A DNA stretch of 64,000 nt, taken from NCBI GenBank assembly GCA_964347035.1, contig CAYFXE010000011.1:1-64000 (forward strand), given 5' to 3'. The number at the start of each line of letters is the position of its first letter. Within the stretch, counting starts at the first letter, position 1. The DNA is from CAYFXE01 sp964347035 (lineage in GTDB: Bacteria; Acidobacteriota; Aminicenantia; Aminicenantales; Aminicenantaceae). The position numbers were made by a program, and so were the translations under genes. Of the stretch, positions 51,593-60,523 are shown one piece after another. The notes below the pieces were generated by a model, which worked only from the letters and a program-made list of their open reading frames with translations, had not been told where the DNA came from and did no database searches.

Positions 51593-52723
51593 TTAGGCTC
51601 TTCTCAATTTAAAGAATTTGACGGCTAAGATAAGGAAAACAAAAGAGAAAAGAATCAGGATCAAGATGTTAAGCAGGATGGAATCCAGATTCTGGCCGAA
51701 AAAGATCAGCTTATGGAAGGCATCCATTGCCCAGCCCGTGGGAAAGATATAGCTTATTGATCGGACACCTCTGGGAACCAATTCTATAGGCCACCAGCAT
51801 CCTCCCAAAGAAGCCATAATGTTAGCAAAGAGAATGTTGAAGACGACGAGGATTTCTTCCTTCCGGATAAAACTCCCGAGCAGGATGCTCATCCCGGCGA
51901 TGGTCCCGCAGAAAAAGAGCGCTACCAGGAAAAGCCCCAGAAAAGAAGGACCAAGATAGATCTTGAATAAAATTTTTCCGACCAAGAAGAGAATTCCGAT
52001 CTGGAGCATTCCCAGGACGAGACGGCTGAGCCACTTTCCTGAGATGATGGTCGTGAAAGTGGCTGGTGATAAGTAAATTCTTTCCAGCTGGCCCTTTCGC
52101 CGTTCTTGGAGGAGGTTAATACCTCCATACATTAGCACAGTAAACAGGATGAACATCACAGACATAGCGGGAATCGTGTGATTGAAACCAGAGGGGATAG
52201 TGCGGATCTGGCCCGCTCTCTCGGCTCTAAGGGAGATGAGCCTTCTCAACTTATGTTGGTCATACCGAGCCTCAAGATCTTGTGCGTCTTGAGGATCGAT
52301 GGAGACAATCTTGGTTAAGATTTTAATGATAGCTTTCAAGATGTTGGCATAGGCTGCCTGTGAGGCTTCCATGTAGCTCCCTGATTCTTTTTCGAGGATG
52401 AGTTCTGCCTTTTGACCAGCCAAGATATCCCTAGTGAAATTTTCTGGAATGATCAGGATTCTCGTCTTACCCTCTACCGCATCCTTAAGAACATTGACAG
52501 CATATTTCTCGCTAGTGAGTTCTTCGATCAGAGCCTGGGAAAGAATATCTTTATCTTTATCCAAAACATTCAAAGTCACCTTTCGCTCTTCCGGGGAGGA
52601 TTCTGGGAAGGCGAGGCTGAAAATGACAGAAAAGAGGAGGGGAAAGACCAGAAGCCAGAAAAAAAACATCTTATCCTTGAATGTTATTTTCAAATCATTG
52701 GCAGCGATAGTCCAAAAGGTCAT
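51593..52723 (-). CDS. ABC-2 type transporter permease (1)
   Basis: A 376-aa inner-membrane permease. A first helix at about 20-40, a large periplasmic loop (about 45-175), then five helices (about 180-376) with the ABC-2 pattern HTIPAMSVMFILFTVLMYGGINLLQERRKGQLERIYLSPATFTTII. It overlaps the second permease gene by 4 bp, so the two likely form a heterodimer with the ATPase. The family exports drugs, lipids or polysaccharides; the cargo is not readable. Confidence 0.9.
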   Translation of the reverse strand: MTFWTIAANDLKITFKDKMFFFWLLVFPLLFSVIFSLAFPESSPEERKVTLNVLDKDKDILSQALIEELTSEKYAVNVLKDAVEGKTRILIIPENFTRDILAGQKAELILEKESGSYMEASQAAYANILKAIIKILTKIVSIDPQDAQDLEARYDQHKLRRLISLRAERAGQIRTIPSGFNHTIPAMSVMFILFTVLMYGGINLLQERRKGQLERIYLSPATFTTIISGKWLSRLVLGMLQIGILFLVGKILFKIYLGPSFLGLFLVALFFCGTIAGMSILLGSFIRKEEILVVFNILFANIMASLGGCWWPIELVPRGVRSISYIFPTGWAMDAFHKLIFFGQNLDSILLNILILILFSFVFLILAVKFFKLRRA

Positions 52724-53979
52724 TTGAGCAATCCTCTTCTCAGGTTTTTATTGAGAAAATAGGAGCCAAAAGAGGAAAGGAAAAGACCCGCGATGATCAT
52801 CCCCAACAGGATGGGAAAGATGTCCTTTATCGAAGCGTCGAGCATTGTTTTGTGAAAGGCTTGGATTCCCCAGTAATTCAAGGTCAGTTTGGAGAAATTC
52901 TGGATAAAAGAAGGGTAGTTATCTACAGGAATCATGCTTCCTCCCAGCATAGACATGATAAGTATGACCGAAGAAAGGACGGCTCCCGCCTGTCGTTCGG
53001 TGCGGACAAAGGAATACAGGAAGGCGATAAAGCCGGCCATCATGATGTTCAAACAAAAAACGACGGAAATGACCAGAAGAGGATGTCCCCACCGAATGGA
53101 GAAGATGAACCTTCCCAACACGATGAGGGTGAGCGTACAGATCATCCCCATCACGGCTGCGGTGACGATTTTGCTCCATATAAACTCGGATAATTTCATC
53201 GGAGAAATGGTCATCCTCAGCAGAGTGCCCGAATCTTTCTCCCTGAGGATGTCCTCGAAGACGACGTTGCAGATAAACAGGAGAAACATGACCGAGATGG
53301 CGGGAAGAATGTAACTGGAAATTGTGAGGGCAGGGGCCTCCTCTTGTTCCTCCTCGACCTTAGTTCTTTCCGTGAGGGAAATAACAGGAGGAAAGACATA
53401 CTTAGAGATCCCCTCGAACTTTGATTTGATCTTGAGGGATATCATCGAGACGTTCTCGTCCGAAAATTGATTGTCGTCCACGAAGCCTTTGATAATATCT
53501 AGCTCCTCAGAAAAAACAGAAAACAAGGATGAGAACAGTAGACTGGCAGTATCACAAATTTCCTGGACGATTTGGGGGAGAAACTGTTCGGCTGGATTCT
53601 TGAGGAGGAGGATCTCGACCTCTTGGCCTTCCCAGAGACGATCGCCGAAGTTTTCGGGGATGATGAGAAGGGCAGAGGCTTTGCCTTTGTCCAGGAGTTT
53701 TCTTCCTTCTTCTTCTTCAGCTTCCTTCAGACTCAGGAGTTTCTTGAGTTCTCCCTGTGAGAGAGAGCTGAGAAAGAATCGGGAGAGGAGGCTTTTGTCT
53801 TTATCGACCGTGACTACAGAGATACGTGGGAGTGTTCTTTCCTCTTCTCCGGCACCGCCGAAGACCAAGGCAAAGATCAGGGTGAAGACAAACGGGATGA
53901 GCAGAAATCCGATGATAACCACAGGATTTCTCCATTTTCTCTTGAAATCCTTTCTGGTCAGGAGGAGGACATTTTTCAT
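52720..53979 (-). CDS. ABC-2 type transporter permease (2)
   Basis: A 419-aa inner-membrane permease with the same architecture as its neighbour: helix at about 20-40, periplasmic loop with RISVVTVDKDKSLLSRF and ALLIIPENFGDRLWEGQEVEILL, then five helices starting YILPAISVMFLLFICNVVFEDILREKDSGTLLRMTISPMKL. Both permeases contain the same I-P-E-N-F segment, evidence of an old duplication. Overlaps the ATPase gene and the other permease by 4 bp each. Confidence 0.9.
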   Translation of the reverse strand: MKNVLLLTRKDFKRKWRNPVVIIGFLLIPFVFTLIFALVFGGAGEEERTLPRISVVTVDKDKSLLSRFFLSSLSQGELKKLLSLKEAEEEEGRKLLDKGKASALLIIPENFGDRLWEGQEVEILLLKNPAEQFLPQIVQEICDTASLLFSSLFSVFSEELDIIKGFVDDNQFSDENVSMISLKIKSKFEGISKYVFPPVISLTERTKVEEEQEEAPALTISSYILPAISVMFLLFICNVVFEDILREKDSGTLLRMTISPMKLSEFIWSKIVTAAVMGMICTLTLIVLGRFIFSIRWGHPLLVISVVFCLNIMMAGFIAFLYSFVRTERQAGAVLSSVILIMSMLGGSMIPVDNYPSFIQNFSKLTLNYWGIQAFHKTMLDASIKDIFPILLGMIIAGLFLSSFGSYFLNKNLRRGLLK

Positions 53980-54902
53980 TCTCGAAGTTCCTTTCCGGTG
54001 AGCTTGAGAAAAACACTTTCCAGGTTGGGCTGCTTGATCGAGACATCATCGATGGAAATGCCCTCTTTAAAGAATTCTTCGAGGAGTTGGGTCATTTTCT
54101 TCGATGCCTCGAGAGAAATGACCATTTTGTCCTCTTGGAGCGATATGACGCTCGCCTCTTTGAAGCCCGATATGATTTTTTGTCCCTGGTCTACATCGAA
54201 TTTTCCAGTGATAAGAACGATATCCTTTTCGCCTACGATCTGGATCAATTCCGAGAGAGTCCCTATGGCCAGAATTTTTCCCTGATCCATGATGGCAATA
54301 CGATGGCAGAGCTCTTCGGCTTCCTGGAGGTTGTGCGTGGTGTAGAGGATGGTCGTTCCTCGCGAAGAAGCCTCCTTTATGACTTCATAGATATTAAGTT
54401 TTGTCTGGACATCGATGCCTATGGTCGGCTCGTCCAGAAGGAGGAGACGCGGCTGGTGGATGAGACCCAGGATAAGGTTGATGCGTCTCTTCATGCCTCC
54501 AGAATATTTTTTTAAAGGATCATTCTCTCTTCCCAGCAGTCCCGTTTTCTCTAGATAATAACTGATTCGATCATCCAGGGTTTTGCGGCTGACTCCCTGG
54601 AGCTTTCCCCAGAATATAAGGTTTTCCTTGGCAGATAATTCTTCGTAGAAGGCCATGTCCTGAGGAACCACTCCCATGAGTTTCTTGATCTTTCTAAGTT
54701 GGGTTTCCAGATCAAGAGAGTCAATGATGATTTTGCCGGCGTCGGGTTTGAGCAGTCCAGATATCATCGAAATGGCCGTCGTCTTGCCCGCTCCGTTCGG
54801 GCCGAGGAATCCGAAAATTTCGCCTTCCTTGACTTCAAAGGAGATATTATCCACGGCTTTCAGGGAATCGAAGGATTTGGAGAGATGTGAAATTTTGAGC
54901 AT
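53976..54902 (-). CDS. ABC transporter ATPase, CcmA/DrrA type
   Basis: A 308-aa cytosolic ATPase of an ABC-2 exporter. Walker A GPNGAGKTTAIS near residue 38, Q-loop MGVVPQDMAFYEELSAKENL, signature YSGGMKRRINLILGL, Walker B LLLLDEPTIGID and switch YTTHNLQEAEEL. The C-terminal 90 residues form the DrrA-like accessory domain ending SLESVFLKLTGKELRE. AGGAGATCGACAATG gives a strong start. It leads a three-gene operon reading minus, with a promoter at 54951-54979. Confidence 0.94.
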   Translation of the reverse strand: MLKISHLSKSFDSLKAVDNISFEVKEGEIFGFLGPNGAGKTTAISMISGLLKPDAGKIIIDSLDLETQLRKIKKLMGVVPQDMAFYEELSAKENLIFWGKLQGVSRKTLDDRISYYLEKTGLLGRENDPLKKYSGGMKRRINLILGLIHQPRLLLLDEPTIGIDVQTKLNIYEVIKEASSRGTTILYTTHNLQEAEELCHRIAIMDQGKILAIGTLSELIQIVGEKDIVLITGKFDVDQGQKIISGFKEASVISLQEDKMVISLEASKKMTQLLEEFFKEGISIDDVSIKQPNLESVFLKLTGKELRE

Positions 54903-54950
54903 TGTCGATCTCCTAGGAATGAATCATGATGTCAGCCAGGGCTTTATTCA

Positions 54951-54979
54951 GATTTAATACACATTCCTGAATCTGTCAA
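54951..54979 (-). promoter_or_regulatory. Promoter of the ABC-2 exporter operon
   Basis: Minus-strand TTGACA (54979-54974), 17 nt, TAAATC (54956-54951). The leader is about 40 nt. Confidence 0.5.
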
Positions 54980-55070
54980 TCCGAAATTTCGCTCCAGCAT
55001 TGTTTTTCAGGGATGAAATTGGAAAAAGATATTTGAAGAAACGAGAGGAAAAGCGATTCCTAAGAAAATC

Positions 55071-55099
55071 TTGACAAACGGGTGTTTGACTCTTATGAT
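55071..55099 (+). promoter_or_regulatory. Promoter of the TetR-linked export set
   Basis: TTGACA (55071-55076), 17 nt, TATGAT (55094-55099), nearly ideal. It is overlapped by the first CAAAC..GTTTG operator, so repression by the TetR protein at 56677 is likely. A start near 55106 leaves a leader of about 40 nt containing the second operator and TTGGAGG. Confidence 0.8.
55075..55088. promoter_or_regulatory. Putative TetR operator O1
   Basis: CAAAC, GGGT, GTTTG: an inverted repeat overlapping the -35 box and the spacer of the promoter at 55071. Confidence 0.65.
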
Positions 55100-55108
55100 G
55101 TAATAAAA

Positions 55109-55118
55109 CAAACGTTTG
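55109..55118. promoter_or_regulatory. Putative TetR operator O2
   Basis: CAAACGTTTG, a perfect palindrome just after the expected transcription start. Its centre is 32 bp from that of O1, about three helical turns, so both could be bound on one face of the DNA. Confidence 0.65.
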
Positions 55119-55146
55119 ATTAAGTCGTGCTCTATTGGAGGTTTCG

Positions 55147-56475
55147 ATGAAGAGAAACCTGATAGGATTTGTTTTCATCGCGTTTTTCTCTTCTCTCCTT
55201 CCCGCCCAAAGCCTGTTCGAAGAGGCTGAAGCACGATTTAAGAAAGAAGAGAAACCCTATGAGTTGACCGGTTATCTCCGGAGTGTGCTTTTTGTCGGTA
55301 AAGTTCCTGACGTCAGCGAGGCTGAGTTGAAAAGCGGGTATGGTGAAGCTTCGTTGAAAATTAAAGTGCGAAAGCAAAGTTTTGGAGATGCTTTTGCCGA
55401 GATCAGATTCCGCAGGGGGAATGAATTCAGGAAATCTATCTCTGAAGTCGATCTTCGTGAAGCCTACCTAAACGTTTACGCCGGTCCTTTCGATTTTAGG
55501 ATCGGACATCAGATCGTCGTCTGGGGAAGAGCCGACGGCCTAAATCCCACAGACAACATCACTCCAAAAGATCTGTTGGTACGCTCACCTGATGAAGATG
55601 ATCGGAGGGAGGCCAACTTTCTCATCCGGTCCACCTATAACCTCTATCCAATGCGGATCGAAGCGATCTGGGTGCCTGTCTATGAATCATCCTATATCCC
55701 CACTGACCTCCTTCCTTTTCCTTCTGGTGTGGTGCTTATCGACCCAGATTATCCAGACGCTCGAGTCAAAAACAGCGCCCTGGCCCTCCGGTTGAACCTT
55801 GAGATGCCCTCGTTTGACGGCTCCCTTTCTTATTTCAACGGTCACAACCCTTTTCCGGGCATCTCAGGGAATATCCTCTCCGGTGCTTTCGATAATCTGT
55901 TTATTGAGGTTTTCCCGAAATCCTACAGGGTTAATATTTTCGGTGCCGATTTTCAGACCACTGCAGGTTCCTACGGGCTGAGGGGAGAATTAGCCTACAG
56001 AAAACCGCATGAAGATCATGAACAGTACATCCATATCCCCAATCCGGACCTTCAATACATCCTCGGGGTAGACAGAGAATTTTCTGGAAATTTTAATGTC
56101 ATCCTGCAGTACGTCGGACGTTACGTTTTTAATTTTCAGGAACTGGAAGAGCCCCTCCTGCCTTCAGATATTCCTCGCTATGAACTCGCCCTCAAAAACA
56201 GGCTGATCACCTCCCAGCAGTACGAGCTCAGCCATTCCCTCTCCTTCAGAATCGAACAGAAACTGCTTCATGAAACGATGAGGGTTGAGGTTTTGGGACT
56301 CATCCATATCACGTCGGAGGAATTTTTGTTAAGACCGAAGCTGACCTACGATATCACCGACGCCCTTAATCTGATAGTTGGGGGAGAAGTATTCGCAGGT
56401 CAAAAAGACACTCTGTTCGACACCGTTGATTCCACGTTGAATTCTGTGTTCGTGGAACTAAGGGCTTCTTTTTAG
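55147..56475 (+). CDS. DUF1302-like outer-membrane barrel
   Basis: A protein of 442 aa with a signal peptide (about 1-20) and then regular beta strands. The stretch FRIGHQIVVWGRADGLNPTDNITPKDLLVRSPDED near residue 120 is close to the DUF1302/porin-type motif with WG-x-x-DG and NP-x-D. The C-terminus is NSVFVELRASF, with terminal Phe as in outer-membrane proteins. I chose the ATG at 55147, 5 nt after TTGGAGG, not the TTG at 55135. It is the first gene of a set with TetR, an RND pump and a LolA-like protein, known to travel together. Confidence 0.78.
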   Translation: MKRNLIGFVFIAFFSSLLPAQSLFEEAEARFKKEEKPYELTGYLRSVLFVGKVPDVSEAELKSGYGEASLKIKVRKQSFGDAFAEIRFRRGNEFRKSISEVDLREAYLNVYAGPFDFRIGHQIVVWGRADGLNPTDNITPKDLLVRSPDEDDRREANFLIRSTYNLYPMRIEAIWVPVYESSYIPTDLLPFPSGVVLIDPDYPDARVKNSALALRLNLEMPSFDGSLSYFNGHNPFPGISGNILSGAFDNLFIEVFPKSYRVNIFGADFQTTAGSYGLRGELAYRKPHEDHEQYIHIPNPDLQYILGVDREFSGNFNVILQYVGRYVFNFQELEEPLLPSDIPRYELALKNRLITSQQYELSHSLSFRIEQKLLHETMRVEVLGLIHITSEEFLLRPKLTYDITDALNLIVGGEVFAGQKDTLFDTVDSTLNSVFVELRASF

Positions 56476-56489
56476 CCTGAACTATTCAT

Positions 56490-56606
56490 AAAAAATGCTG
56501 ATAGCTTTAGCAATTACAGCGATATCAGGATGTCATCCTGATATCGCTATAAATAAAAATTTTCATTATTACAAAGGAATGTTTTTAGTATTAATCAGCA
56601 TTTTTT
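56490..56606. repeat. Nested inverted repeat, possible terminator or small element
   Basis: The outer arms AAAAAATGCTGAT (56490-56502) and ATCAGCATTTTTT (56594-56606) are a perfect 13-bp pair. Inside, 56518-56531 and 56535-56548 form a perfect 14-bp stem with a 3-nt loop. The T-run on the outer arm would suit a bidirectional terminator. It lies between the barrel gene and tetR. Confidence 0.6.
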
Positions 56607-56676
56607 ACCTTTCAGGCGACCCGGCCTATCCCTGCAGCAAACTCGACTCGTGAATAGTCCAGGTAAGGAGGAGACG

Positions 56677-57324
56677 ATGGAAAATAAAAGAAACATGGCA
56701 CCAAAACAAAGAATACTGGATGCGGCCATCTCTCTTTTTGTTCAGAAAGGCTATGCGGGAGTTGGGGTGCGCGAGATTGCCAGCGCGGCCGATGTCAATC
56801 TGGCCATGATTTCCTACTATTTTGAGGGAAAAGTCGGGATACTCAAGGCCATCGTCGAAGAATTTTTTGACCGCTATTCCGAGCTTTTTCGCGATGTTGA
56901 TGATGAGAAGCTGTCTCCCGAAGAATGTGTGCGAAACCTGATCCGAGACATCGTCAATTTTGTCAGGGAAAACACAGAACTGGCCTTGGTCACCTACAAC
57001 GAGCTTCCTCTTGATGTGCCGGATATTGCTCAGCTTAAGGCAGAAAGAATCATGGCTTTGATACGGAGGATCAGTGGATTGATTAGACGGTTTGGAGTGG
57101 ATCCCCCAGATACTTTCCTGATGGGCATGGTCGGGCCGAGTCTGATGGCGATTATATTCGCCAATTTCAGGATGAGGCCCGTGCTCAAGCATGTTCTGGA
57201 AGTTGAATTCGACGACACCTACTATGAACAGTTTACAGAGACTATAACTATTCTATTTTTAGATGGCATTCACGGCATCATCTCCCGCAGACAGAAAGAA
57301 CAGGGAGGCTTGCGCAATGAGTAA
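56677..57324 (+). CDS. TetR/AcrR-family repressor
   Basis: A 215-aa DNA-binding regulator. The HTH lies at about residues 10-55 (KQRILDAAISLFVQKGYAGVGVREIASAADVNLAMISYYFEGKVGILKAI), the classic TetR N-terminus. The C-terminal ligand domain is AcrR-like and ends in helices with no recognised signature. I chose the ATG at 56677, 5 nt after AAGGAGGAG. It overlaps the RND gene by 8 bp and sits inside the operon it probably controls through the CAAAC..GTTTG sites. The ligand is unknown; a lipid or fatty acyl compound would fit the partners. Confidence 0.92.
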   Translation: MENKRNMAPKQRILDAAISLFVQKGYAGVGVREIASAADVNLAMISYYFEGKVGILKAIVEEFFDRYSELFRDVDDEKLSPEECVRNLIRDIVNFVRENTELALVTYNELPLDVPDIAQLKAERIMALIRRISGLIRRFGVDPPDTFLMGMVGPSLMAIIFANFRMRPVLKHVLEVEFDDTYYEQFTETITILFLDGIHGIISRRQKEQGGLRNE

Positions 57325-59611
57325 ACTGGCCGACTGTATTGTTCGCTTGCGGTGGATCATCATTGTCTTCTTCATAGTCCTCACTCTCGTCTTTGCCAGT
57401 CAGCTGCCGCGGACTGAGATAGAATCCGACATAAAAACCATGCTTCCTTCGGATATGACATCAAGGGTCAACACCGATCTCATCGACGAGATTTTCGGTG
57501 GAACAGAAATGATGATGGTTATCATCAGGGCCGCGGATGTGCTTAGAGAGGAAACGCTTAAGCGGACCAAGAGTTTATCCAAGCAAATAAAGCGGATTAA
57601 AGGAGTGGACAAGGTGATGAGCCTTTTCGAGTTGAAAGACATAAAAGCCGAAGATGGGGCTATGGTCGTCAATCCTGCCGTGAAACGCATCCCGAAGACG
57701 GATGACCAAAGGGAAAAGCTGAGGCATGAAATCATCGAGAATGATCTGGTCTACAGGAGGGTCGTTTCCGCAGATTTTACTCTGACGGCGGTCATCGCTC
57801 TCCTCAAGACAGATGTGTCTGATACTTTTCTTATCGGTGAAATTCAGGAGGTTATAAAGGAAAATCCAGGCGAGGAAGAGGTTATCTTAGGTGGCCTTCC
57901 CTATATTAGGTATCACTTCAATAAGAACATCCAGAGTGATCTACGCAGGCTCCTTCCCCTGGGCCTGATGATCATGCTCGTCTTCCTATTTATCTGCTTC
58001 AAGCAGCTTCGGGGTGTTGTCCTTCCTTTTATCGTTGTTGTGATGTCCATTCTTTTTTCTATGGGATTGATTCCTCTCCTGGGATGGAAGATCCATATCA
58101 TCACTGTTGTCCTTCCGGTCATGCTCATCGCCATTGCCAATGATTACGGCATTCATCTGATCGCCCGTTACCAGGAATACAACATAGAAGGCAACATATA
58201 CACTAAACAGGAGCTAGCCAAGAACATATTCCATAGCCTGAGCAAACCTGTGCTGCTCACCGGCTTGACAACCATGGCTGGCATGTTGTGTCTGCTGGGA
58301 CACATCATCGTCGCAGCCCGCCAGCTCAGCGTCCTAGCCGCGGCTGGCATTGTATTTGCCCTCGCAGCCAGTCTTTTTTTCATCACGGCCTTTGTTTCGA
58401 TTCTGCCCAAGGCGAATCCAGTCATTCGACCCAACCAGAATCCAAAGAGGAAACCCATTCTCGAGCGGATGTTGGAGCTGTTCGGACACATCGTCAGTAA
58501 GCGACCGAAAATTATTATCGCAGCAGCAATTTTTTCAGCTTTGGTCATCTCTATCGGCATCTTCTTTGTCATCATCGATACCGATCCGAACAAGTACTAT
58601 CCGAATAATCATCCTATCCCTTATGCTTCTGACTTGATCAATAAACATCTCGGTGGGGCCCAGAATCTCACTGTGGTCTTCGAAGGAGATATCAAAGATC
58701 CTCGAATCATGAAGAAAATAGACAAGCTGGAGAAGGAGTTGGAAGAATTAACCGAAGTCGGGAATACTTCCTCGGTGGCCCGAGTGGTGCGACAGATGAG
58801 TCGCGCCCTGAATGATGAATCGGAGGAGGGATACGACCGGATTCCTGACACACGGAATGCCGTTGCCCAGTATTTTGAACTCTATTCCATGAGTGGAGAT
58901 CCAGAGGACTTTGAAAAAATGGTGGATTTTCCGTACGAGAATGCCATGGTAACAGCCCGCCTTAACACAGCCAGCACCAAGAGCCTCAACAGGGTTATCA
59001 ACAAGATCGAGGATCGAGTCAAGGACGATCAGGATATCAGGCTCGTCGGGGGCTTCGGGTACATCCTCTCCGAGATGGCCCATAAGATCGTCAACGGACA
59101 GTTTCTTTCCCTCTCTTTGGCGATCCTGGTCGTAGGAATCCTTCTGATGGTTTTATTCCGCTCTGTAGCCGCTGGACTCATCTCAGCCATCCCTCTGGCC
59201 CTTTCTGTGATGGTACTTTTTGGTCTTATGGGCTTTTTTCAAATCGAGTTGAATATCGCCACAGCCATGCTGAGTTCGATCATGATCGGAGTGGGTGTGG
59301 ACTACACCATTCATTTTCTCTGGAGATACAGGGAAGAAAGAGCCAATGGATTAGCTCCGCCCGAGGCAGCTAAAAAAACTCTCGTGACCACTGGCAGAGG
59401 GATAGTCTTCAATGCCCTTTCCGTGATCGTCGGGTTCGTCGCCTTGATGAGTTCGAGTTTCATGCCCGTCCGGTTTTTTGGGTTTCTGGTCATCGTCTCC
59501 ATTTTTTCCTGTCTCGTCGGGGCCTTAATCCTGATTCCTTCGCTGTGTATTGTTATAAGGCCCAAATTCCTTGAACCCCAAAAAAGGCAGCCTGATGGAG
59601 GAATTAAATGA
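57317..59611 (+). CDS. RND/MMPL-family lipid exporter-like protein
   Basis: An inner-membrane protein of 764 aa with two halves, each with a first helix, a periplasmic loop and five helices. Typical MMPL/SSD pieces are LPVMLIAIANDYGIHLIARYQEY and MIGVGVDYTIHFLWRYREE, each with the conserved Asp-Tyr-(G/T)-I-H proton-relay motif. I chose the ATG at 57317, which overlaps the tetR end and has GGGAGG upstream. These proteins export lipids or hydrophobic compounds with a LolA-like shuttle and an outer-membrane barrel, both present here. Cargo unknown. Confidence 0.9.
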   Translation: MSKLADCIVRLRWIIIVFFIVLTLVFASQLPRTEIESDIKTMLPSDMTSRVNTDLIDEIFGGTEMMMVIIRAADVLREETLKRTKSLSKQIKRIKGVDKVMSLFELKDIKAEDGAMVVNPAVKRIPKTDDQREKLRHEIIENDLVYRRVVSADFTLTAVIALLKTDVSDTFLIGEIQEVIKENPGEEEVILGGLPYIRYHFNKNIQSDLRRLLPLGLMIMLVFLFICFKQLRGVVLPFIVVVMSILFSMGLIPLLGWKIHIITVVLPVMLIAIANDYGIHLIARYQEYNIEGNIYTKQELAKNIFHSLSKPVLLTGLTTMAGMLCLLGHIIVAARQLSVLAAAGIVFALAASLFFITAFVSILPKANPVIRPNQNPKRKPILERMLELFGHIVSKRPKIIIAAAIFSALVISIGIFFVIIDTDPNKYYPNNHPIPYASDLINKHLGGAQNLTVVFEGDIKDPRIMKKIDKLEKELEELTEVGNTSSVARVVRQMSRALNDESEEGYDRIPDTRNAVAQYFELYSMSGDPEDFEKMVDFPYENAMVTARLNTASTKSLNRVINKIEDRVKDDQDIRLVGGFGYILSEMAHKIVNGQFLSLSLAILVVGILLMVLFRSVAAGLISAIPLALSVMVLFGLMGFFQIELNIATAMLSSIMIGVGVDYTIHFLWRYREERANGLAPPEAAKKTLVTTGRGIVFNALSVIVGFVALMSSSFMPVRFFGFLVIVSIFSCLVGALILIPSLCIVIRPKFLEPQKRQPDGGIK

Positions 59612-60414
59612 AAAGAATCAAAATATTTATTTTTTTTATGGCTTTTTCCGTAGGTGTTGGCTTATCTTTACTCCACGACCAGAATGAACTAACAGCGGAG
59701 CAGATTGTGGACAGGTCGTTCAAAGCCACAAAACTGGCTGGCTCGGAGGCCATGTCGACGATGACCATTATCGATCAAAAAGGGAGGGAACGCGTCAGGG
59801 AGATCGCTTCGGTCACCAAACTTTATGACGCCGGAGAAACCGAAAAGAGGCTTATCCGTTTTCTCCGACCAGCGGATGTTAAAGGCACTGGACTTCTCAC
59901 CTTTGATTATGAAAAGAAGGATGATGATATGTGGCTCTTCATGCCTGCGCTTAGAAAAACGAGGCGTATCGTCAGCACCGAGAAGGCCAAGAACTTCATG
60001 GGGTCGGAATTTTCCTACGCGGATATGGCCCCCCCGATTCTTGAAGATTTCACCTATAAGATGAAGGGGGAAGAAGAGGTGGAAGGGACGCTCTGCTGGG
60101 TCATAGAGATGATCCCTGTGGACGATGATATCGCCGATGAAAACGGATTTTCCAGAAGAATCGGCTACATCGCCAAAGAAGATTTTGTGATAAGGCAAGC
60201 CATCTATTACGATCTGGACGGAGATCTCCATAAAGAACTTTCTGTCAAAGAGGTAAAAGAGCTGGATCCGGAAAACCACAAGTACAAGCCGATGCATATG
60301 GTCATGATTAACAAGCAGAACGGCCGTAAATCCATTTTGAAGATCGACGAAATACTTTTCAACCCGGAAATCAAGGATGAATATTTTACGACGAGATATC
60401 TGGAAAGATATTGA
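59608..60414 (+). CDS. LolA-like outer-membrane lipoprotein-sorting protein
   Basis: A 268-aa periplasmic protein with signal peptide (about 1-22). Mature region matches the LolA-like family found beside RND pumps: LTAEQIVDRSFKATKLAGSEAMSTMTIIDQKG, RFLRPADVKGTGLLTFDYEKKDDDMWLFMPALRKTRRI, FMGSEFSYADM and FTYKMKGEE. The GSxFSYxD and LRKTRR motifs are diagnostic. It overlaps the RND gene by 4 bp. Likely a periplasmic lipid carrier to the barrel protein at 55147. Confidence 0.9.
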   Translation: MKRIKIFIFFMAFSVGVGLSLLHDQNELTAEQIVDRSFKATKLAGSEAMSTMTIIDQKGRERVREIASVTKLYDAGETEKRLIRFLRPADVKGTGLLTFDYEKKDDDMWLFMPALRKTRRIVSTEKAKNFMGSEFSYADMAPPILEDFTYKMKGEEEVEGTLCWVIEMIPVDDDIADENGFSRRIGYIAKEDFVIRQAIYYDLDGDLHKELSVKEVKELDPENHKYKPMHMVMINKQNGRKSILKIDEILFNPEIKDEYFTTRYLERY

Positions 60415-60523
60415 AAAAAATGATAGAAAATATATCTCCTGAAATAAGGTGAACGATATTTCGCCAGGGACGTATACATACAGGGGACGAAAATTTTATT
60501 AAATAACCAGGAGGAATAATTTC

